Positions 1 through 7,175 of a DNA stretch of 64,000 nt are shown here, one piece after another. This stretch comes from Candidatus Paracaedibacteraceae bacterium (GTDB lineage Bacteria > Pseudomonadota > Alphaproteobacteria > UBA6184), in assembly GCA_024236035.1 (NCBI GenBank), contig JACKLG010000001.1, positions 198,510-262,509 of the forward strand, given 5' to 3'. The notes beneath the pieces were generated by a model. That model saw only the letters and a list, made by a program, of their open reading frames with translations, made no database searches and was not told the DNA's origin. Within the stretch, counting starts at the first letter, position 1. Every line of letters starts with the position of its first letter. A program made the translations under genes and the position numbers.

Positions 1-1728
1 AGCTTCAGTTAACAAGCCTCCTTGTTCATATCCAACATAACCTGGAGGAGTTCCAATTAATTTTGCAACGCTATGTTTTTCCATATATTCAGACATATCA
101 AATCTCAACAGCTTTATCCCCAGTTGCGAAGAAATCTGTCGGGCCAACTCTGTTTTTCCTACCCCAGTAGGTCCCGCAAACAAAAATGATCCCATGGGTT
201 TTTCTTGATGAGATAACCCTGCTCTAGCAATTTGAATTGCATCCACAACCACATCAATTGCTCTATCTTGCCCAAAAATAGTTTTTTTCAAATTTTTGCG
301 TAAATTTAAAATTACTTTGCGTTCGTCTGTTGTAACGCTTAACTTAGGTATGCGGGCAATTTTAGCTACTGTCTCTTCTACCTCTTTTAAGCTAATTGAT
401 TTAGTTGTTTCATTTTTTAAATGATGTTGAGCACCAACTTCATCTAATACATCAATTGCTTTGTCAGGAAGAGCCCGGTTATGTATATAGCGCACTGATA
501 GTTCCACAATTGCTTTTAGTACTTCCGTAGAATACAAAACAGCATGGTAAGACTCATATACAATCTTTAATTGTTCTAAAATTTTTAAGGTATCTTCCGA
601 GTTTGTTTCTTCCACCTCAACCTTCTGAAAACGACGTGTTAATGCACGATCTTTTTCAAAAAACTGTCGAAACTCTTTATGAGTGGTTGCACCAATGCAT
701 CTTATTTCTCCTCGCGCTAATGCAGGTTTTAATAAGTTAGAGGCATCCATCCCACCTCCTTGCGTAGAACCAGCGCCGACAATATTATGTATTTCATCAA
801 TAAATAATATTGCACCAGGTGTTGCTACGACATCTGCCACTACATTTTTCAACCGCTCTTCAAAATCTCCTCTATAACGTGTCCCAGCTAAAAGCAATCC
901 TAAATCTAATGAATATATCGTTGAGTTCATTAGAACAGGTATTTTTTGTTCTACAATTTGAATTGCCAAACCTTCTGCGATCGCTGTTTTACCTACTCCA
1001 GCCTCACCAACTAAAATAGGGTTGTTTTTCGTCCTGCGACTTAAAATTTCAATAACCCGCTCAATTTCTTCATGGCGCCCAATTACTGGATCAATTTTTC
1101 CGCTTAATGCTCGCTCATTTAAATTTATACAAAATTGCTTTAAATGTTTTTTGTCACTAATCTCTGCCGGAGGTATTTGAGAATCTATTGGCGTAGTGGA
1201 AAAACCGGGCAGCTGAACTTTAGAATCAAAAGAGGATGTTTTTGCTAACTGTTGCAGAGTAGGGCTTTCCTCTATTTGCTTTTTAGTATTTTTTCGTAAA
1301 GAAATAGGGTGACTATTCATATATTGAATTATATCCATTCTATTCAAATTATGGATTCTTAAAAAGAATGCTGAATGAGACTCTTTTTCATCAAATAATC
1401 CCGCCAATACGTAACGACTATCTACACTCTTTCCACTTGCAGTTTGAGTCTGTAAAATGGCTCTGTGTAATACTCTTTGAAACGAAATTGTGGGAGTAGA
1501 CTCTTCTAATTCTTTAATTTTTAGATAAGTAAGTTCTGTCGTTATAAATTCCCATAAAGTTTCTCTCATTTGAGGTATATTTACAGATGCACTTTTCAAA
1601 ATACAAATGACATCTGGATCTTCAGTTAATGAGTACAGAAGGTGTTCTAAGGTTGTATGCTCATGCCCCAAACTCAATGCATAATCGACGGCCCTTCTTA
1701 GGCTATTTTCAAGGTTTTTTGTTAACAT
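1..1728 (-). CDS. clpA: ClpA, ATP-dependent Clp protease ATP-binding subunit (partial, C-terminus outside window)
   Basis: AAA+ unfoldase that feeds substrates to ClpP in the cytoplasm. Translating the minus strand gives 576 uninterrupted residues up to the window edge. An N-terminal Clp_N region (about 1-145) is followed by a linker, the first AAA module with Walker A GEAGVGKT at 241-248 and Walker B FIDEIHN, and the start of the second AAA module with GPTGVGKT near residue 520. Two AAA modules without the long middle coiled coil of ClpB indicate ClpA. The start codon shares one base with the clpS stop (TGATG), so the adaptor and unfoldase are translationally coupled. Confidence 0.97.
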   Translation of the reverse strand, partial: MLTKNLENSLRRAVDYALSLGHEHTTLEHLLYSLTEDPDVICILKSASVNIPQMRETLWEFITTELTYLKIKELEESTPTISFQRVLHRAILQTQTASGKSVDSRYVLAGLFDEKESHSAFFLRIHNLNRMDIIQYMNSHPISLRKNTKKQIEESPTLQQLAKTSSFDSKVQLPGFSTTPIDSQIPPAEISDKKHLKQFCINLNERALSGKIDPVIGRHEEIERVIEILSRRTKNNPILVGEAGVGKTAIAEGLAIQIVEQKIPVLMNSTIYSLDLGLLLAGTRYRGDFEERLKNVVADVVATPGAILFIDEIHNIVGAGSTQGGGMDASNLLKPALARGEIRCIGATTHKEFRQFFEKDRALTRRFQKVEVEETNSEDTLKILEQLKIVYESYHAVLYSTEVLKAIVELSVRYIHNRALPDKAIDVLDEVGAQHHLKNETTKSISLKEVEETVAKIARIPKLSVTTDERKVILNLRKNLKKTIFGQDRAIDVVVDAIQIARAGLSHQEKPMGSFLFAGPTGVGKTELARQISSQLGIKLLRFDMSEYMEKHSVAKLIGTPPGYVGYEQGGLLTEA

Positions 1729-2000
1729 CACCCAACCACCCCTAATTCTCCCTGTAAAGGATGTTGAAATTTACGCGCCTGCTTAAGCACTTGATTTAAC
1801 TTTGTCTCAGCCACTTCATATGTATATGCACCAACTATACCAGTTCCGCTTAAATGTATATTCATCATAATTTGGGCTGAATCATGTGATGATTTGTGAA
1901 AAATATCTTGCAGTACTTGCACCACAAATTCCGTAGGTGTTTTATTATCATTAATTAACACCACTTGATATTTTCTTGGTGAGAGTGTATTTTGTGTCAT
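1728..2000 (-). CDS. clpS: ClpS, adaptor for the ClpAP protease
   Basis: A 90-residue adaptor that docks on the ClpA N-domain and delivers N-degron substrates. The sequence has the family signatures: the VLINDNKTP segment near the start, the helix around [12 protein letters not shown], and the [12 protein letters not shown] helix. The length is slightly below the usual 95-110 residues because the N-terminal tail is short. A purine-rich tract (GGGAGAGAA) precedes the ATG at 2000. It is the first gene of a two-gene operon with clpA, the standard proteobacterial arrangement. Confidence 0.97.
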   Translation of the reverse strand: MTQNTLSPRKYQVVLINDNKTPTEFVVQVLQDIFHKSSHDSAQIMMNIHLSGTGIVGAYTYEVAETKLNQVLKQARKFQHPLQGELGVVG

Positions 2001-2092
2001 TTTTTATTCTCTCCCTAATTTGGGGTTTCTTATATATTATCTTAATAACAAAAAATTTAAATATCGGTTAAAAATGTAAAAAAGAGGTGACG

Positions 2093-2150
2093 CTACAATG
2101 CAACCAAGGGGGGTTACAATGCAACATGCTGTTTTTAACGGACAAGAAAC
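2093..2150 (+). repeat. dispersed repeat, copy A (core)
   Basis: The core begins CTACAATGCAACC and contains a second TACAATGCAAC 22 bases later, separated by a G-rich run, then runs through ATGCTGTTTTT. Near-identical cores occur at 28559-28616 and 54427-54484, all on the plus strand and all in intergenic DNA. Similarity between copies A and B continues downstream through the TTTTTTCATCATGTG segment into GAGGATGTTTTT tandem units. Confidence 0.9.
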
Positions 2151-2189
2151 ATAAAAAAACATAAGTTATTTATGTGAATTTTTTCATCA

Positions 2190-2330
2190 TGTGCCGAAGA
2201 GGATGTTTTTTATTTGTTGGGTTGGGATGGTGTGGGTTACCCCGAAGAAGCTGTTTTTTGTTTGTGAGTTTATGAGTTACTCCTGGGAGAGGATGTTTTT
2301 TGTTGGGTTCGAAAGCTCTGATTCTAATAT
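2190..2330 (+). repeat. degenerate tandem units after repeat copy A
   Basis: About three diverged units of the form GAAGAGGATGTTTTTT...GGTTACCCCG follow the core. They match the 40-bp unit that is much better preserved at 28664-28890. Unit lengths vary here and the last unit is broken, so this array is older than copy B or no longer homogenised. Confidence 0.7.
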
Positions 2331-2529
2331 GCAATGAAAGTTAGGGATGTTTGATGATGTTTTATGGAGATGTTGTTGAGCTTCATGGTTAGAAAAAGGG
2401 GGATTAACCCTGATAATTTTTGCAGCCTTAAATATTAGGTCGGATGCGTAAGGCAGGGGCCCCCACCTTTAAAACTTGATCCGTTGTTAGAGGGGTATTT
2501 TGGTAAATAGTTTTTTGAGCACAATTCAA

Positions 2530-2721
2530 ATGAATATTAATTCATTTTATGAAGCAATCCGTTTAAAGTCGGATATTGATCATATTGAAGATCTAAATTC
2601 TGTTGAGGAACTTCATTGAAATTATGAAGGAAAAATTAGCAGAGCGACCCATATGTATTTAAAAATTTATAACGCACAGCGCAAGACTCAGCGGCGTGCG
2701 GCGGAGATGGAAAGCATATAA
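2530..2721 (+). pseudogene. short unknown reading frame interrupted by TGA
   Basis: A frame starting ATG at 2530 runs 63 codons to TAA at 2721 with one in-frame TGA at 2617-2619. The translation before and after the stop is polar and helix-like (EAIRLKSDIDHIEDLNSVEE, then AQRKTQRRAAEMESI). I do not recognise a family. TGA is a normal stop elsewhere in the window, so recoding is unlikely and a nonsense mutation in a small gene or gene fragment is the simpler reading. Confidence 0.35.
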
Positions 2722-2751
2722 TATACAGAAGTACGTTATGGGATTTCCAAC

Positions 2752-3153
2752 ATGGAGATACAAGGACATAGTCATCATGTATTTTGGATTATGTATCACT
2801 TAGTATGGATACCGATATATCAGAAAAAAGTATTTGAAGAACCTTATCGGAAGAATAGGGTGTGATTACAGTATAGAAATAGTGGAGCTGGAAATACCCA
2901 AAGATCATATACATATGGTGGTTCAAACGGGGGCCAAAGTATAGCCTTAAACGTATTAATGCTTGAGATTTTTAAATACTATCCTGACATAAAAAGAGAC
3001 ACTATTTTTGGGGTTGGGAGGCTGTGGACACAGAGTTATTTTGTAGAAACGATGGGAAATGCGAACACAGAGACGATAAGAGCCTATGTTCAAAATCAAC
3101 TTAAAGTGATGGATCAGTTAGAAAGTGCTTCTAAACAAACCAACCTTTTCTGA
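2752..3153 (+). pseudogene. IS200/IS605-family TnpA transposase remnant (frameshifted)
   Basis: Three frame pieces spell an IS200-type Y1 HUH transposase. The first, from ATG at 2752, reads HSHHVFWIMYHLVWIPIYQKK and ends at TGA 2863-2865. The second, one frame over, reads YSIEIVELEIPKDHIHMVV and holds the HUH metal-binding motif (HIH). The third, back in the first frame from 2959, reads RLWTQSYFVETMG then TETIRAYVQNQL with the catalytic tyrosine. Segments between them are missing relative to the usual ~150-residue protein, so the gene is dead. A GGCT-TGC-AGCC hairpin just after the stop (3166-3176) resembles a right-end hairpin. Confidence 0.85.
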
Positions 3154-3180
3154 AACTCGGTGGCTTGCAGCCGATTAGTT

Positions 3181-3376
3181 CATCAATGGCATAGAGAATT
3201 TCTGGAATCAAGCGAAGCATCATATGCGTAAATTTAATGGTATTCTTAGGCAGAGTTTTTGGCCTATTTTTGAAAGAATGCGCGCAGCGGTTTACACCCA
3301 CGACTAAAGCCCAATTATCTCACTTAATTTAATAGCTTAAGGACTGTTTGTAACCTCTTATCTGATATAGCCCCAT
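3181..3376 (+). pseudogene. IS1595-family (ISXO2-like) transposase C-terminal remnant
   Basis: The frame starting with ATC AAT GGC reads INGIENFWNQAKHHMRKFNG, the highly conserved C-terminal motif of ISXO2-like DDE transposases, including the acidic residue of INGIE. It decays after about 45 codons. The segment CTGTTTGTAACCTCTTATCT followed by GATATAGCCCC at the end is repeated almost exactly at 29221-29251 and is probably the element's terminal inverted repeat. The IS200 remnant ends immediately upstream, so the IS200 element probably inserted into this one. Confidence 0.8.
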
Positions 3377-3671
3377 TTTTATTTGAAAAAGGTCGGCTTT
3401 TCCTTATGAAGCAGTGTATATTTACCGTTTAGGTTCTTAATCTGAGATTACTCTGCGGAAAGCAGTAACCATACATGCTTCTACTGTAAGGCTTTTCATA
3501 TACCAAGACTTCAAACATCAGGCGCCACAGTTATTAATTTTATTTTTTGAAATGTACTGTTCAAACTTACCGAAAAACAAGCCCGCCTTATTGCTTGTAT
3601 ACCCTTAAAGCCTTTTAACCCGCTTCTAATTTTGTTATGCTGTTTTAAAACTTAAAGAAGGAAGAATACCA

Positions 3672-4805
3672 TTGTCTTATATTTTTGATTTTTTAGTTTC
3701 AGTTGGCGTCCCTCGGTTTATAGTACAATATTTAGCAATTGCACAAGGTTTGATTCTTTATTTTGCTATGGTAGGGATTGTTTTATTTTTCTGGCTAAAG
3801 CAACTACCTAAAAAATGGGAAAGCTTCTTCCAACGTCACCACCTAAAGAAAAATGTTTGGCGAGTTTTTATCCTTACCTATATTGCTTATTACATTCATG
3901 TATCCAAAGAGGTAATACCTGATTATAAGTATATTTTTGAACATTTATGGACAATTTTTGCCTCTGCCGCTGTAGTTACAAGTACTGTCTTATCTTTATG
4001 CTTAGTAAATATTGCTGTAGACATTTATGAAACCTATCCTATTTCAAAACGAGTCCCTATCCGGTCTTATAATCAGGTGTTCAAAATTCTTTTAGGCATG
4101 GGGGCTTGTATTATCGTAGTATCTATTTTCCTTAATAAATCACCTCTTGCCTTCTTTACAGGATTAGGTGCTACTATCGCCCTTGTAACTGTTCTATTTA
4201 AGGATACAATTGCTGGGTTCATGGCCAGTGTTCAACTGTCATCTTACGACATGGTAAGAATTGGTGACTGGATTACAGTTCCTAAATACCAAGCAGATGG
4301 CGATGTTTTAGAAATTACACTTAGTACGGTTAAAATCCAGAACTTTGATAAAACTATTTCTATGATACCGACCGCCGCATTGTTAACTGATGGAGTAAAA
4401 AATTGGCGCGGTATGTTTGATTCTAAGGGAAGGAGAATCAAAAAATCTATCCCTATCGATATGCATACCGTACGGTTTTGCACATCTACAGAAGCATCAA
4501 ACCTTCGAAAAAAGTTTCCTCAATTAAAGATGGTCCGAACAGGCTCCGTTACAAATTTAACATTATTTCGCGAATACACAGAAGCTTATTTAAAGGAAAG
4601 CACAGCCTTGCATCAAGAAGGTTTTTTATTTTTAATACGCGAATTAGATCCCACAGACAAAGGGCTTCCACTAGAAATATATGTATTTACAAAAGACACG
4701 CGGTGGGCAGAGCATGAAAAAATACAGGCAGATATTATTGATCATATGTTGGCAGCATTAGATATCTTTGGACTGAAAGCTTTTCAATCTAACACTAGCA
4801 GTTAG
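3672..4805 (+). CDS. MscS-family mechanosensitive channel, YbdG-like
   Basis: Inner-membrane channel of 377 residues. Hydrophobic segments lie at about 18-42, 68-80, 96-118, 137-157 and 160-185. The last is followed by the MscS beta-domain segment MVRIGDWITVPKYQADGDV and ITLSTVKIQNFDKTISMIPT, then KNWRGMFDSKGRRIKKSIPID. This wording closely follows E. coli YbdG (a minor mechanosensitive conductance) rather than MscS itself. The start is TTG at 3672, chosen because AAGAAGGAAG lies just upstream and no ATG fits the first membrane helix. The gene stands alone between decayed DNA on both sides. Channel function is inferred from family; osmotic protection is the usual role. Confidence 0.88.
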   Translation: MSYIFDFLVSVGVPRFIVQYLAIAQGLILYFAMVGIVLFFWLKQLPKKWESFFQRHHLKKNVWRVFILTYIAYYIHVSKEVIPDYKYIFEHLWTIFASAAVVTSTVLSLCLVNIAVDIYETYPISKRVPIRSYNQVFKILLGMGACIIVVSIFLNKSPLAFFTGLGATIALVTVLFKDTIAGFMASVQLSSYDMVRIGDWITVPKYQADGDVLEITLSTVKIQNFDKTISMIPTAALLTDGVKNWRGMFDSKGRRIKKSIPIDMHTVRFCTSTEASNLRKKFPQLKMVRTGSVTNLTLFREYTEAYLKESTALHQEGFLFLIRELDPTDKGLPLEIYVFTKDTRWAEHEKIQADIIDHMLAALDIFGLKAFQSNTSS

Positions 4806-5583
4806 GTTTACCTTTCAATATTTAAAGAGAAACTGCACATGAAAAACGTAGGGGCCAAGGATAAGCTGCCTGATGTGGTAATGCCATATGCGTGACTTAT
4901 CTAAGGGCGGTGGAGATCTTGATATAAAGAATTCTTTGGCCCTGAATAGGTATATTTCCCAGCAATCGTTAATTTCATTTCTAAATTATCTATATCGGAA
5001 AAAGCATTATTGTATTCTACGAATATAGAAATTAATTGGGTTAAATTACATAATATGTAAGGGTTAAGCCCCATAGTCATTTTCTCAAAATCATACCCTA
5101 GACTTAAAGTTTAACGGACAGCGTCAGGTGCTGAATTAGACATGTTTAAGTACATTTGCCCTTTCTTCATGCCCCCTACGGCCTGAAAAACAGGTGACAT
5201 TCTTATTTCGAAATGGGTGCCGTGGCTTAAATTGCTTAATAAGCTTGACTGTAGATTTTAATTAATAATTCTGAGTTTGTAATAAATTGATCTGCTGAAT
5301 GTGGCGGCTGTTCCTATCAGTTTTCTAATCAGAAAAGGATTTTAATCAGCGATATTGGTGGCAACCTTTTGGGTTTTGAATGGATTAGCAGATTTAATGT
5401 AGGAAAAATAGCGTGCGGAAAATTTATAAAAAAGCACTTTGCGTTAGAGTGCATAAAAGATGATTAGAAAAAATCGTAACGTAAAGTTCGTGCTATCATG
5501 AAATCGGGTTTAAAAATCAGGTTAGATCTTAATTAAAAGAATTTATGGGAATTTTGTCCGTCGTTTCAATGAACAAGATAATT
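4806..5583. other. gene-poor stretch, apparently decayed coding DNA
   Basis: No intact gene is visible between the MscS-like gene and the rplT terminator. The only coding-like signal is a broken minus-strand frame at 4901-5230, listed separately. The rest shows stop codons in all frames. Confidence 0.6.
4901..5230 (-). pseudogene. possible decayed gene of unknown family
   Basis: On the minus strand one frame stays open for 69 codons (5110 down to 4904, then TAG) and continues upstream of a single TAA (5111-5113) for about 38 more codons. The upstream part reads FEIRMSPVFQAVGGMKKGQ and the downstream part GYDFEKMTMGLNPYILCN. The composition looks protein-like, but I recognise no family. It may be one gene broken by a nonsense mutation. 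Confidence 0.3.
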
Positions 5584-5612
5584 AAAAACCCCGGCGAACC
5601 GGGGCTTTTAAT
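5584..5612 (-). terminator. rho-independent terminator of rpmI-rplT
   Basis: Read on the minus strand just after the rplT stop: a GC-rich stem AGCCCCGG-TTCG-CCGGGG with a tetraloop followed by TTTTT. This is a textbook intrinsic terminator. Confidence 0.92.
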
Positions 5613-5978
5613 TTAGGCTGATTTTTTCAGCGCTGTTTGAGCAGCATCTACCAATGTTTTGATATCTGCTTCTTCACGCACAGCTAAGTCAGCTAATACT
5701 TTGCGATCCAGATCAATCCCAGACAGCTTTAATCCATGCATGAATTGAGAATACGTCAATCCATGTAAACGAACTGCTGCGTTGATACGTTGAATCCATA
5801 GTGCACGGAAATCGCGTTTGCGAACACGACGATCACGATATGCATATTGCATATTCTTTTCAACGCGTTGACGTGCTGTTCTATAACAACACTTTGCACG
5901 ACCAACTGAACCTTTTGCTAAATCTAATATTTTTTTGTGACGCGCATGGGCAGTCACACCGCGTTTAACACGAGCCAT
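5613..5978 (-). CDS. rplT: 50S ribosomal protein L20
   Basis: A 121-residue basic protein of the large ribosomal subunit. Signature segments are visible: [18 protein letters not shown] at the start, [20 protein letters not shown] in the middle and [12 protein letters not shown] near residue 80. Length is normal. A strong GGAGG site precedes the ATG. It follows rpmI by 12 bases. In other bacteria L20 binds its own mRNA leader and represses the operon; the leader upstream of rpmI would be the place to look here. Confidence 0.98.
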   Translation of the reverse strand: MARVKRGVTAHARHKKILDLAKGSVGRAKCCYRTARQRVEKNMQYAYRDRRVRKRDFRALWIQRINAAVRLHGLTYSQFMHGLKLSGIDLDRKVLADLAVREEADIKTLVDAAQTALKKSA

Positions 5979-5990
5979 TGCTTTTCCTCC

Positions 5991-6191
5991 TTATGCGTAC
6001 GGTAACATATGACGTTTAACACGAGCCACATCGGATACACTCATAACATGCATACCGCGAGAATCCCGTAACATTGATTGGGGGCGTTTGCTCATCCCGT
6101 GACGACGACCTGCTTTACCAAACAATATCTTGCCAGTAGCGGTCACTTTGAAGCGCTTTTTAGCACCACTTTTGGTCTTTAACTTGGGCAT
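5991..6191 (-). CDS. rpmI: 50S ribosomal protein L35
   Basis: A 66-residue basic protein starting MPKLKTKSGAKKRFKVT, typical of L35. The open frame extends 21 codons further upstream, but that extension falls in a GC-rich, hairpin-forming leader and is not L35-like. The ATG at 6191 has AAAGGATT in front of it and gives the family's usual length. It is the first gene of a two-gene operon with rplT. infC, which normally leads this operon, is absent here. Confidence 0.97.
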   Translation of the reverse strand: MPKLKTKSGAKKRFKVTATGKILFGKAGRRHGMSKRPQSMLRDSRGMHVMSVSDVARVKRHMLPYA

Positions 6192-6217
6192 TTCTAATCC
6201 TTTCAATCGATTAAACC

Positions 6218-6260
6218 TGTGGAGGAGGCATACCCTGGGCAATAAACCCGCCATTCCACA
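6218..6260 (-). promoter_or_regulatory. structured 5' leader of rpmI-rplT
   Basis: In the transcript the leader contains TGTGGA (6260-6255) pairing with TCCACA (6223-6218), enclosing a GGCGGG...GCCC stem. It lies between the predicted start of transcription and the rpmI ribosome-binding site. An autoregulatory L20-binding role is an inference from the operon's behaviour in other bacteria. Confidence 0.45.
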
Positions 6261-6271
6261 AAAAACACCCT

Positions 6272-6299
6272 AGTATAACTTTCTTAATATAAAAATCAA
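6272..6299 (-). promoter_or_regulatory. promoter of rpmI-rplT
   Basis: On the minus strand TTGATT (6299-6294) is separated by 16 bases from TATACT (6277-6272), a good sigma-70 match. Transcription would start near 6265, giving a leader of about 75 bases. Confidence 0.55.
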
Positions 6300-6542
6300 T
6301 ATTTTTATAAAAATTAACCAACAGTGATATAAAACTAGTCATTATGATAAAATCTAGTGTTCAATTATCATTCAGGAAAAAAGAAGAAACATACTTAAAG
6401 TCGTCACTGGTTGTTAATAATAAAGCAACACGCACAGCTTTTTAAATAGTATAAGCAATGACTTCAGGCTGTTTAATAAACCCTTTATATCCATCTTGAA
6501 ATTAAGGCTATTACACTTTCTGGAACCCAAGGATTACAAGCT

Positions 6543-6993
6543 CTTAGGATCTTTCTTTATTGAAGGTCAGTTAGGGATGGTATCTGCAGATAATGTACAT
6601 ACCAGTGCGTGGTCTGGATTAAGGTCTCAACTGACGTTGGGATTAGATACAGAATATGTATCTCCGTTTATCCAGATATCTCATCGTCAGTTAGATAAAG
6701 ATAGTGCATATCATCTGAATGATACAACTGCGTATCTTGGGTTGGATATGGATATCGCATCCTTAACGGCAGATACGTATGCGTTAACTACCCGTTTAAC
6801 CACAAAAGTAGGATACGGTGAAAAACACTGGAAGGATACAGACACAGACTTAGGTGCAACCCGTGGTGTTACAGGATCTGTTGCATGGTCTGCATCGCTT
6901 AATTTAAACAGTGGTATTTCGTTTACCACCAACCTTAACTTAGATACAGCCTCAGGTTCGAATGCTGGGTTGAATATCACGTTAAATAGATAA
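6543..6993 (+). pseudogene. truncated 3' copy of the lipoprotein/barrel gene
   Basis: These 451 bases match 8936-9386 with 13 differences (about 97 percent identity), starting at a shared CTTAGGATC and ending exactly at the shared TAA stop. They encode only the last ~150 residues of the barrel-like domain. There is no signal peptide, no ribosome-binding site, and only a TTG at 6496 as possible start, so it is unlikely to be expressed as a surface protein. Eight or more of the differences are silent and only four residues change (T/A, A/V, I/V, N/H). It could be a remnant of a tandem copy or a silent donor for gene conversion. Confidence 0.9.
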
Positions 6994-7017
6994 TATCTTT
7001 TTAATCTATTCCTCATC

Positions 7018-7050
7018 ACAGGTCTGATAATACTTCGTTATCAGACCTGT
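7018..7050 (+). terminator. strong hairpin after the truncated copy
   Basis: A perfect 13-bp stem ACAGGTCTGATAA / TTATCAGACCTGT with a 7-base loop. Only a broken T-tract (GTGTCTTCTT) follows, so termination is plausible but not certain. The intact copy has a different terminator, which shows that the duplication ends at the stop codon. Confidence 0.6.
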
Positions 7051-7175
7051 GTGTCTTCTTGTAATGCCCCTAAATTATTCTTGTTTTTATCCCACCTCTG
7101 TATGGATGTTTAATTTTTATTAACGTTTTATTGATACTCTATCCCTAATAAACTACTCAAATAAGGAAAAAAAGA

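Larger units (their letters stand above)
2001..3671. other. gene-poor zone with repeats and transposase debris
   Basis: No intact gene is visible here. The stretch holds the clpS upstream region, repeat copy A with degenerate tandem units, a short broken reading frame, an IS200-type transposase remnant and the tail of an IS1595-type transposase, each listed separately. The remainder (about 2331-2529 and 3377-3671) shows nothing recognisable apart from the upstream region of the MscS-like gene. Confidence 0.8.

Noticed and set aside
2296..2320. tRNA-like T-loop (GGTTCGAA)
   Set aside because: No acceptor, D or anticodon stems can be built around it; it lies in degenerate repeat sequence.
2617..2619. 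TGA recoded as tryptophan
   Set aside because: TGA ends clearly normal genes here (clpS, truB, rimP, SPOR gene), so recoding is not supported.
6496..6993. Functional 165-residue protein gene
   Set aside because: The only start is a TTG without a ribosome site, and the sequence is a truncated copy of the barrel end without signal peptide.
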